NCBI GenBank assembly: GCA_003665825.1
Contig: QPFY01000040.1
Span: 1-38,031, forward strand
DNA: 38,031 bases
Source: Microbotryum silenes-acaulis
Lineage: Eukaryota > Basidiomycota > Microbotryomycetes > Microbotryales > Microbotryaceae
Direction: 5' to 3'
In this document: one piece after another, positions 30,276 through 38,031 of the stretch
Position numbering within the stretch: the stretch's first letter is position 1
Layout: each line of letters starts with the position of its first letter
Position numbers and translations under genes: made by a program
The notes under the pieces: model-generated
Database searches by the model: none
Told to the model about the DNA's origin: nothing
The model's input: the letters and a program-made list of their open reading frames with translations, nothing else

Positions 30276-32280
30276 ATTTTAGCCTAATTTCAGCAGCCTT
30301 CGGCGTGACCTCTCGCCGGAGGGCCTTTAGATTGCACTGGAAAAGCAATCACTTGACACTTTCTAGCTTAGGTTTTGTAACTGGGAGCTGGGAATCTATC
30401 TTTCTATCTATCTACATCTGCATATAATGGATTGCACGACAATTTACAAAACGCCTCCATGAAATAAGGTTCTCAGACGCGCGCGCGCGCCGATCTTTTC
30501 TTCCCACCCACGGTCCGGCGGTGCACCGCGGCGGAGCTCGCAACGACCTTCATTTACGCTGGGCGCGTCGCGCCCTCCCAGAGGGAGGGGATTTGATGAG
30601 CTTAACCCGAGCCGACCCGCGGCTGAGTCTCAGCTTGTTGCTGACGTGATCCAGCAGTCGTGCTGGGTGCCGGAGCATAACCCCGAAATGACATTGACTT
30701 TTGCGTGTAGCGAACAAGGTTTTCGGTGGTCGTGCTCGGAGTCAGCGTGCATTGCCAGGTGTCTGCATCTCACACACACGAAAAAGCCAGTCTCGGGTCT
30801 TCCTAGACGTGTTCAAAGCCGCAGCGCTTCGGAGCGCAAGCTTCCATCGGAGTCGGGATGCCCCCTGCAAAATCGCACCCACGAGCGGAGGGGTGCAGCG
30901 CAAAGGCTGTAGCTTGGCATACAGGGGTTAACCCCATAGAGTGTTTGGACATGCAAGAGTTACGCCCCGAGAGCCTTTGATCCCGGAGCCCGAAGGTGTA
31001 GGTATTGCCTTTGCAGCGCGGGATGAAATGAGTCGGCGCTCGGAAGCGGGCCCGCGAGCGAGTCAAGGCGCTCTCGACGACTGCCAGGCGAAAATGAGCG
31101 GAACGCCGGCGACGAGGTGGAGCGCCACGCGCATACAGCTGCAGCCACCGCGAAAGCGTCACACAGGTATGCACAGGAGTATTTTTGCCCGTATCGATGC
31201 TGTCGCTGTATGGATGTCAAGCTCTGGGGTGAAGAGTCTCGACCCTCGCTTGAAGAAATCTGCGATCGAGATGACTGATTGCAGTACTAAGTCTAAGCCC
31301 AAGAAAGGCTCCCCCCCAGGGAAGAGCTTAATATACTCTGTTAGAAACTCCAAGTCCGGGGAATGCATAGAGGGAAAGTAACGTTTTTGGCATAATTCCG
31401 TCTTTCTCAATTGTGGTCGCTTCCCGATCCCCCAAGTCGGGAAATCAACAGACCGCTCGTTGTATTACGTATACATCATAGTCCAGGTGCTCTTGGTTAA
31501 TCAACTGAGATACTTTGAACTAGCTCCAACACAATTGTGGTACATAATTATCCAGCCCTTACCGCTGTACAGTAGCGGCGCACGCTCTTTTGCCGCCCCG
31601 AATCGATCGGCAACCCCGCCAGCGCAGAACACCGTGACCGACGTGAGCTGGGCGCAGTACTTGGTGAGAAGTGGTTGAGGAAGCTGCCCATCTGTGTAAT
31701 AGCGATGTAGGCAAGCGAGGGGGTCCGGAAAACCTCGAAGAGCGACGAAAATCGGTGCCGTTCGAGCACAAGGCGAGCGTGCAAGTCTTCGGCCAGTCAA
31801 AGAGGCGAAAGTTGCGACAGAGGTGAAACTCTTCGACGCTTGTTCAAGTACAAAATCATAGATGTGCTCTATTGGGTCCTGCTCCAGTGAAAGGGTGGCG
31901 CAGAGCACGTCCCTTGGAGGTTGTAGCTCGTGTCTTGATCAAACTCGACGTCAGTGCAAGGTCCGCCGGTTGGGTGCTTCACACTTCGAACGCTGCACAG
32001 GACCGCCATGCGCAGCACAACTATGGGTTGGGTCGATCACTGACCCAGTAACCGCTGGTCCGCGGTTTGGTCACGACGCGCTTGCGCGACGAGAAACGGC
32101 GAGTCTGCGAAGACTCGAGAGGAACGCTTCTTCAAAATAATGATTACTCGACGAGTCCCGGATCTCGCGTCACGGAAAGGAAGTGGAAACGGAATCCGTT
32201 CGGGCAGAGAGCATCAGGGCGGGCCGTCTCTGACCGTCTCTCTCTTCACTCAGTCGCTCACTTTAAGGCTCTGAGCTCAC
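30276..32280. other. 2-kb stretch without a recognisable gene
   Basis: It holds a TATC-rich tract (about 30395-30412), a CG dinucleotide run (30478-30491), a CCCTCCCAGAGGGAGGGG hairpin (about 30573-30590) and the perfect palindrome GGGGTTAACCCC (30924-30935). Minus-strand frames at 31174-30803 and 31908-31501 look mildly protein-like (for example RGFPDPLACLHRYY), but no domain is recognised and frames shift. They may be remains of a decayed gene. Confidence 0.4.
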
Positions 32281-32281
32281 C

Positions 32282-32990
32282 ATGGCATTTGGCCAGCTCA
32301 ACATCGTTCTAAAGACTGTTGTATTAATTAAATCTAGTGGTGCATCTACCCTCACGAGCACTCGAAGCATTCCGACATCGGCTTTGACAGGACGCCGCAT
32401 CTCCCTCGCGTCGTCGCTGCCTCCCGAGTTTGTCAAATTGATCGGTCTGGTTCTCATAGGCGAAAAGCCCATAATCAGACCACCACACCGGTATCGGAGT
32501 GTTTAGCTCCTCTCCCCATCATATGACACCGGTTGACGACCACGACCTTTCCTTCAATAAATCTATGCCACCCATCCCACTCAGATGTCCCGAACTTCCA
32601 CATCTCGGAGTGGCATGCTCCGTGCGCTCCATCCCACACAGGCTTCGACCGCCTCGTCTGGCCCAGCATCCGCACATTTCACATCGCCCGTACGGACCCA
32701 AACGTGGCGCTTTACGTGATCGAGTGCCTTGAAATGCCAGCGCTCTTCCCAAGTCTTGCTCTACCTCGACCAGATGGGCCTTCGCTCATCACCGCTTTTC
32801 GCCGCTACAGGTACACATCTCGCCTCGATGGTCTTGAGCTGCGTCGGTTTCTAGCGACAGCACTTCTACTGTTCGAGAGAACCCTGAGACTAAATCTGAT
32901 CCATTGCCAGGCGTTGCGAGTCGCATCGCTGGCTTCAGCCGAGTTCCGTCGCGTTCCTCGCGTTCCTCGTCGAGCAGCTCAGCTCACCCT
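32282..32990 (+). pseudogene. Possible leucine-rich (F-box/LRR-like) gene remnant
   Basis: In alternating plus-strand frames there are PPIPLRCPELPHLGV (about 32560-32610), FDRLVWPSIRTFHIARTD (about 32645-32700), ALYVIECLEMPALFPSLALP and LDGLELRRFLATALLLF. The spacing of Leu/Pro motifs resembles the irregular repeats in basidiomycete F-box proteins, but no F-box is visible and at least one frameshift is needed. This is a weak, composition-guided guess. The open frame runs into the left inverted repeat at 32996. Confidence 0.25.
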
Positions 32991-33144
32991 CCGCTACACC
33001 GTCCCGACTCGAACCGCGCTGATCACGGCGGCTACGCACGCGAACGACATGGTACAGGCGCCGTGCTTGTTCAGCAGATGGTACCTCACCGTCCCGCAAG
33101 AAAAGGGGACCTTTTCGGGGCAGCAGATGGAAGGTAGTGTGGAC

Positions 33145-34259
33145 ACACGCGCCTGTCGACCCCACGTCGATCAGCTTGCCTACATCTTCCACCTAGTACG
33201 CCATGACAGTCGCATGGGTCGAGCAATCCCGCCTCGACGATGCGATTGCCCTACGTCGCAAGATGCACGCTGCGTCGCGTATCGACACCGAGGGTTTAAG
33301 CCTTAGCGCCGGCATCTACCGGGACGACTTCCGCACGCTTCCAACTTTCTTCGGTGATGATGAAAGCTTCGATGATATTGAGCCCCGGGCACTCGAGGTG
33401 GTCTTCCACCGACAGTGTTATCGGCCCCTCAACACGGCGACCACGACCAGGGAACTCGCCCAGGCCGTACTTGGAGTCGTCAAAGGTGAGCACGGGAATC
33501 AACTGGGCGGCCTTGCGTTTGCGCTCCCTAGCCGACACGCCCCTTTCCACGCCACTGCAGGACACCGAAACCTGTACAGGCTGGGGTATATTCACCGGGA
33601 TATTTCGTACGGCAATGTCGTCATCGACCGCGACGGTTTCGGCGTCCTTATCGACTATCACCTCGCCGTCCCGCATGATCGACCTTGCACCGAGCTGCAC
33701 CACAGAATACGATCCGTGCGTCCTCCCCTCTGTATGTTTCTCCGAATGAAGTTTCTGACCAGCACTAACCTTTGGACTATACGACGTCTGACAGGGCACC
33801 TGGCCCTACCTCGCCTGCTCGATCCTCGCCCAGCCAGAACAGCCGCTCGGTGTCGTCCACGAACGGTGGCACGACATCGAGTCGCTCTTCTACGTCGTAA
33901 TGGGATCTTCGTTCCGCGAGCCTTACCAGGGCGATGAGGAAGTCCTCGTGATGACGCCAAAGGGTGAAACCATCTGGCGGCGCTGGAACAGCCCAGAAGC
34001 GGACCTAGTCTATGCCCTCAAGTATATGCTTCGCATCGACACCAGGTATCACACCCTTTTGAGAGGCTGCGCACAACGATGGACGAGCATCAAGCAACTG
34101 GTCGACATCTTGAGACGCAATTGCGGCCTCGATAGCCGGTTCCTTGGTCTCGAGGTGGCTGAGGAAGATTCCGAACTGGGGGAGTTGTGGGGTCCATCCA
34201 AGGCGATGTCGCACGAGTCCATCATCTCGGACATTGAGCAGCTGCTTCCCTTGTTCTGA
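33145..34259 (+). pseudogene. FunK1-type kinase, 5'-truncated third copy
   Basis: This is an inverted copy of 18220-17124. The N-terminal half is absent and an in-frame TAG (33194-33196) replaces the Glu of ATEYAM. Remaining exons are about 33203-33485, 33561-33715 and 33795-34259, with the same introns as copies A and B. It keeps GHRNLYRLGYIHRDIS, GVLIDYHLAV and SGTWPYLACSIL. The last exon is a mosaic: it equals copy B up to KYMLRIDT, then resembles copy A (GCAQRWTSI, DILRRNCGLDSRFLGLEVAEE). An internal ATG at 33203 could start a C-lobe-only protein, but an N-lobe is lacking. Confidence 0.78.
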
Positions 34260-34593
34260 AGTGACCACCTTGCGCTGGGCTTAGATATAGTTGCTCGTTG
34301 TTAGTTCCGATTATTGCAATAGATACCCAAGGTCGATTTCCGTCCGTTGCAGTATAATTCCAGGCTGGAAATAGGACTGCGCCAGCAGTGCCTTCATTCG
34401 GCTCGACTGCGCAGAGTTTCTGGGCTAAGTCGTAATCTGGGAGGGCCCTTACATCATTCACGTTTTGCTCATAGGAATGTTGTTTTTGGAAATTTATCAG
34501 GTTGATTGTCCTGTCCCGTGTATCGAAACGTAGCCTTGAACCAATGAAATGAAACCCAAAGCCCTGCATCAGAATCCTGTCTTTGATCTCACT
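34260..34593 (+). repeat. Duplicated 3' flank of the kinase
   Basis: The reverse complement matches 17115-16790 and 27392-27065. It includes GTTGCTCGTTGTTAGTTCC and GGAGGGCCCTTACATCATTC, and it ends within GTCTTTGATCTCACTGACC. Downstream (34594-34765) is unrelated and has no gene. Confidence 0.75.
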
Positions 34594-34924
34594 GACCCTG
34601 CAGAGGGCCCAGCCAACCTAGGTCAAGTGCGAGGACGGTCAATTTCAAGAAACGCAACGCTCGAACGAGACCGTATCATCACCAACTATTCATGTTTATG
34701 CAGCAGCGAATGCTTCTTTCGCGACATGACCGAGTCCCAAAGTCCGTTGATCTCTAGATGCGCCGACTGTGTCCACACTACCTTCCATCTGCTGCCCCGA
34801 AAAGGTCCCCTTTTCTTGCGGGACGGGGAGGTACCATAGGCTGAACAAGCACGGCGCCTGTACCATGTCGTTCGCGTGCGTGGCCGCCGTGATCAACGCG
34901 GTTCGAGTCGGGACGGTGCTGCGA

Positions 34925-35118
34925 GTGCGGCTGCTCCCACCCCTCTCTCAAATGCCACAGGAAGCTCTCGCGAGCTTCTTTGCAGGCCAGGCGCGGGAGT
35001 CTGTGGTATTTGACAGGCGGGGCGCGGGTGTGTCAAATACCACAGATCGCGCGAGCTTCTTTGCAGGGGTCTCTCGGGAGTCTGTGGCATGTGGTATTTG
35101 GGAATTGCCCATATATAT
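34925..35118 (-). repeat. Palindrome-rich repeat P (copy 2)
   Basis: This is inverted relative to 5826-6160, with fewer units. It has CTCGCGAGCTTCTTTGCAGG and CTCGGGAGTCTGTGG elements, and its ends match copy 1 (TTTGAGAGAGGGG side and GGCAATTCC-TATATATA side on the minus strand). It starts 8 bp after the right inverted repeat of the kinase fragment and ends where the large fold-back begins. Confidence 0.7.
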
Positions 35119-35119
35119 A

Positions 35120-35822
35120 GGCATATTTACCAACCGCCGGATGTCTCACCGGCTTCATTGAAGCTCTCCTGATCTGGTTTCCAAATTCGATCACGAAGCC
35201 GCGCGCGCTGGACTTTCCACCGCTGCCGACCTTGGCCGGACCAAGATCATATTCCTTTGTGTTTACGAAGTATTCACCTACCTTCTCGGAACCGCTCTGC
35301 TCCTGGTCACGATATATACGGTCTACTTACTGGTCAAGAGGCGCACCTCGCAGAATGATCGTGGCGAAATGGATGAGGCCGAGGAGGTACAGTTGTCGAC
35401 TATCGCCGACGGTCCCATCGGCGAGCAGATCCCTGACGTCAACGCGCGTCGGTGTTGCGGTCGTCGTCCATGGCCGGCATGGCCGGCGCGATGACGTCAG
35501 GGGTCGGCCCGCTGATGTGACCGTCGGCGATAGTCGACAACTGTATCTCCTCAGCCAAGTCCATTTCGCGACGAACATTGGGCGAGGTGCGCCTCTTGAC
35601 CCGTATGACCAGCAAGTAGACCGTGTATATGGTGACGAGGAGCACAGCGGTTCCGAGAAGGTAGGTGAATACTTCGTAAACACAAAGGAATATGATCTTG
35701 GTCCGGTCAAGGTCGGCAGCGGTGGGAAGTCCAGCGCGCGCGGCTTCGTGATCGAATTTGGAAACCAGATCAGGAGAGCTTCAATGAAGCCGGTGAGACA
35801 TCCGGCGGTTGGTAGATATGCC
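35120..35822. repeat. 703-bp fold-back palindrome
   Basis: The left arm (35120-35441) and right arm (35492-35822) are inverted copies with about 90% identity around a spacer of about 50 bp. Both arms contain GGAACCGCT and CCCTGACGTCA in mirrored positions. The right arm encodes the 3' part of a putative membrane protein on the minus strand; the left arm is its inverted duplicate. A transcript across it would fold into a long hairpin RNA. Confidence 0.85.
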
Positions 35823-36306
35823 TCTACTAAGAGTCAACTAGATACCAAAGATCAATCAGTCGACACCATTCGTACGAGATTTCTCAATCTGAGCACACTT
35901 ACCGCAGCCATCGGGGTTCGTCGCGGCCAATCGGTGGCCGGGGATTTACAGAAAGGCGATGACATCAGCGGCGAACGAAGTGAAACCGACGGCGAAGCGG
36001 TATGCTTCGACGAAAAATGGCAACGCTACGAAGAAAACAATTGTCGACACGAAAACGAAGAACTTGATCGCTTCGTCAGCTGTAAAGCGCTCAACGAGGG
36101 TCAGTCTAGTTCACTCGAGCTATAATTCGGGTACTCATTCCAGGCTTGTCTCGAGCAGCTGGAGCTACTTAGGGTCGTCAAACCGGCGCCGCGAGAAGCG
36201 TTCAGTCGACTCACCGTCGAACGTACAGTGCCATCCTCCCGAACACTGATGAAACATTCCTCGATAGTAGTCGGGCAGTGGGGGGAAGCCAAGACTTCAA
36301 AGACAT
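35439..36306 (-). pseudogene. Putative membrane-protein gene, multi-exon, possibly decayed
   Basis: The family is not recognised. On the minus strand there is a first coding-like piece (RHVFEVLASPHC, TIEECFISVREDGTVRST, ending before GTGAGT at 36214). A second piece, rich in Phe and Val, can form a membrane segment (IKFFVFVSTIVFFVALPFF, about 36080-36025). A third piece inside the fold-back has a further segment (IFLCVYEVFTYLLGTAVLL) and a basic-acidic tail (VIRVKRRTSPNVRREMD, AEEIQLSTIADG) ending at TGA near 35439. GTAAGTGTG...CTAG at about 35905-35840 looks like an intron. I could not find one splice pattern that joins all pieces without a stop, so the gene may be broken. Confidence 0.4.
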
Positions 36307-36640
36307 GACGAAAGAAGAGCGTTGGTTAGGGCGAGGTGGCAATGTCAGCGGCTGGCGAGTGCGATAACGAGGAGCTGATCAAGACGGTGAAGCGGAAACA
36401 GGATGAAGAGGTGTGATACACCAGCGGGGTGTGTGTCACAGATATCAGTTTCTGTCGTCACATCGAAAGAGAACCGAGAAGAACGACGATCAACGTACCA
36501 AGGCACGCCCGAGCGCGAGCGGACGCCGACAACGAGGCCTCCTCGCTCCGCTCGTCGCCAGCCGAGGTACGCGCAAAAAAGTCAGCCCTAGTCAACCGCG
36601 CAGGCTACATAGCAAAAAAAACAACCTGAAATGGGCCGAT
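36307..36640. other. Upstream region of the membrane-protein candidate
   Basis: No gene is supported. Short plus-strand Arg-rich frames (36403-36658) look like composition artefacts. On the minus strand CCTAACC followed by a pyrimidine run at about 36335-36312 resembles a branch point and acceptor region, so an upstream exon is possible. Confidence 0.3.
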
Positions 36641-36643
36641 CCC

Positions 36644-36722
36644 GGGCCCCCGATTTGAAATGCATTTCAAATCCTCGCGGGATCGATCCCAAATGCGTTT
36701 CAAATCGGCGCGGGATCGAACC
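36644..36722. repeat. Nested palindromes and a diverged tandem repeat
   Basis: A perfect 22-nt palindrome lies at 36652-36673 (half-site GATTTGAAATG) and a perfect 12-nt palindrome, GGGATCGATCCC, at 36679-36690. The order TTTCAAATC-C-CGCGGGATCGA recurs at 36696-36719 as TTTCAAATCGGCGCGGGATCGA-like sequence, so one unit of about 45 bp is repeated with change. Confidence 0.7.
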
Positions 36723-36885
36723 ATGCCCAACGGTCAATAGGGGCATAGAACTCGTGTGAGAGGGCCGATTGTGCAAGGTAGAGTGGACATGTTACTATTG
36801 CTCAAAGTATGTGCAAATATACAACTGAAACGGTACAAGGCCCCATGCGGTGGTGCGATGCACCACCAGGTCTGCAATCTGCTCT

Positions 36886-37080
36886 TCAGTCAGCCATCGT
36901 TATTGGATCTGAACGCTTCCACTCTATGAACTCGACAATTCCCTGCTCCAGCTCCTCGTCAACGGGCTCGTCATCGTCCGAGTCGTCCTCCTCGTTGTGG
37001 TCGGTATGCATGAATGGCGGCGGAAGAACGTCGGGGACGTCCAATGTCAATTTGTCCCACTTCCGTTCGAGATGCGAACA
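36886..37080 (-). CDS. Acidic C-terminal exon of an unknown protein
   Basis: A minus-strand open frame of 64 codons reads HLERKWDKLTLDVPDVLPPP, a strongly acidic stretch (NEEDDSDDDEPVDEELEQG) and VEFIEWKRSDPITMAD before TGA. The amino-acid order looks like a real protein tail. An in-frame TGA lies just upstream (37083-37081), so it must be an internal or last exon or a broken frame. Minus-strand frames at 37302-37081 (REAVRLSLAQREFARPVDF) and 38001-37549 could be its upstream exons. The family is not recognised. Confidence 0.35.
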   Translation of the reverse strand, partial: CSHLERKWDKLTLDVPDVLPPPFMHTDHNEEDDSDDDEPVDEELEQGIVEFIEWKRSDPITMAD

Positions 37081-38031
37081 TCAGTGGTTACCCGAACGGC
37101 CTTTGGCTGACCATGGCTTTAGGTGACACTCATCACTCATCCGAGTCAATGCCGTGAACACCGACGCATGCGACGGCAACTTTTCGGGGACTCGATCAGA
37201 CTCGACCAAGGTAGGCTTAGGGCTTCGAAAGTCCACCGGCCGCGCGAACTCGCGCTGAGCCAGGCTGAGCCTCACGGCCTCACGCCACAGCAGCAGTAGC
37301 ACGAGTCACCGTCGCACTCGCCTTTCACCTCGGCGCTTCACCGCAACAGTAGCTTCTCTCCCCACCGGGCTCCTGCGACACCTTGCAACACAAGGCGACA
37401 TCATGCCAGAACTATCGTCGCGACGGAACGGCGTTCTCCCGCGACCTGATCGTCCTTCAAGGGGTCGTATTCGCACCCGGTGTCGATCGAGCACGGTCTC
37501 GACTCGCACGACACAGCAATGATGGCTACACCGCAACAGATGATCCATCTATACCTCGGTATGTGACAACAACCACCAAGTCGGCTTGTGTGCCTCCTCA
37601 CCGGCTGTAGGTGTGGAGCACCGGTGCGATCGGACTGGCTCCTCGTGTCGTCGTCGCTGGCTCGTCGCTGGCTCGTCTGCCACTACTGCCGGGATCATTG
37701 ACGGTGTCTCCACAGGACGGGCAGATCTTTCTCGGCAGGTGGACTTCTTCGTCCCATCAGCGGAGCAGGCCCCTTTGAGCGCAGCTCCTCCAGTGCGAAT
37801 CGATGGCAAGTGGACCTTCAGCGGCTCGGCTGTTCTTTTTTGCCACCAGTCCACCAAGGGAGCGATTCCACTGTTGATGACCAAGTTGTCCATGTCCCCC
37901 GGCCGTACGCGGCTCTGTGCTGCGTCGTTCCAACTGCTTTCGCTGGTCTGTTCCGGCGACACCCGGCTCGGGCCCCGCTTGTGAAAGCCTGCCCCCACCA
38001 TCCGGGCACTTGTACCAGAGCCGTTGCCCGT
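37081..38031 (-). other. Coding-like minus-strand stretch of unknown identity
   Basis: A minus-strand open frame of about 150 codons (38001-37549) contains DNLVINSGIAPLVDWWQKRT and LKVHLPSIRTGGAALKGACS. It is followed by shorter frames toward 37081. No domain is recognised and the right side is cut by the window edge. It may be one multi-exon gene with the acidic exon downstream, or chance frames in GC-rich DNA. Confidence 0.25.

Larger units (their letters stand above)
32996..34917. mobile_element. Kinase fragment enclosed by 150-bp inverted repeats (Pack-type candidate)
   Basis: Left arm 32996-33145 and right arm 34766-34917 are near-perfect inverted copies, with about five mismatches. Both start from the outside with CACCGTCCCGACTCGAACCG. 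Inside are a 5'-truncated kinase copy with its 3' flank (33145-34593) and about 170 bp of unrelated sequence. Kinase homology begins exactly at the inner edge of the left arm. The arms are absent from blocks A and B. No clear target-site duplication is seen. A gene-fragment-carrying transposon is one explanation; a fold-back rearrangement is another. Confidence 0.6.

Noticed and set aside
30803..31381. Coding frames on both strands (123 codons minus, 146 codons plus)
   Set aside because: The two strands compete, no motif is recognised and composition is uneven. Neither is supported enough to call a gene.
32533..33306. 257-codon plus-strand frame as a fused kinase gene
   Set aside because: It runs across the left inverted repeat into the kinase copy but in a different frame from the kinase, so the fusion is not meaningful.

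Overview
The window looks like nuclear DNA of a filamentous fungus, most likely a basidiomycete (Agaricomycete-like). The support is three copies of a FunK1-type fungal protein kinase, introns of about 47-130 nt with GT-AG ends, and a dense mix of Helitron, DIRS-like, hAT and Mutator-like relics with many duplicated blocks. I see no rRNA, functional tRNA, operon or CRISPR array. Few loci look like intact host genes. The two kinase genes and perhaps the hAT gene are the only ones whose reading frames survive splicing over a long distance. All sequence comparisons were made by eye within the window.

Layout. 1-12.1 kb: an unclassified, CTCGA-rich repeat family, called R1 here (reconstructed unit about 3.7 kb), lies in head-to-tail pieces at 1-1630, 4259-5825, 7010-9998 and 9999-about 11090. 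A decayed Helitron (minus strand, 1632-4258) interrupts the first junction. Between the second and third pieces are a palindromic repeat (P, 5826-6160) and a cluster of TGTCCGT motifs (6454-6836). 12.1-15 kb: a purine-rich tract, then the 3' half of a DIRS-like retroelement (RNase H remnant, then tyrosine recombinase).

14.39-20.02 kb and 24.63-30.27 kb are two direct copies (A and B) of one block of about 5.6 kb. Each holds the 3' end of the DIRS recombinase, an inverted R1 piece and a complete four-exon FunK1 kinase gene on the minus strand. The 4.6 kb between A and B holds a Mutator-like remnant with terminal inverted repeats of about 118 bp, a scrap of R1 and a three-exon hAT transposase gene cut off before its C-terminal dimerisation domain.

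30.3-33 kb has no recognisable gene apart from a doubtful leucine-rich remnant. At 33.0-34.9 kb a 5'-truncated third kinase copy, inverted relative to A and B, sits between near-perfect inverted repeats of about 150 bp. A second P repeat follows, then a 0.7 kb fold-back palindrome (35120-35822). One arm of the palindrome carries the 3' coding part of a putative membrane-protein gene on the minus strand. The last 1.5 kb holds palindromes and minus-strand coding-like pieces of unknown identity.

The region reads as a transposon graveyard in which kinase genes were duplicated, partly converted and once enclosed by inverted repeats. The most unusual points are the first hAT intron, which coincides with an antisense tRNA-like sequence; the locally divergent last kinase exon in otherwise near-identical copies; the kinase fragment between inverted repeats; and the 0.7 kb fold-back.
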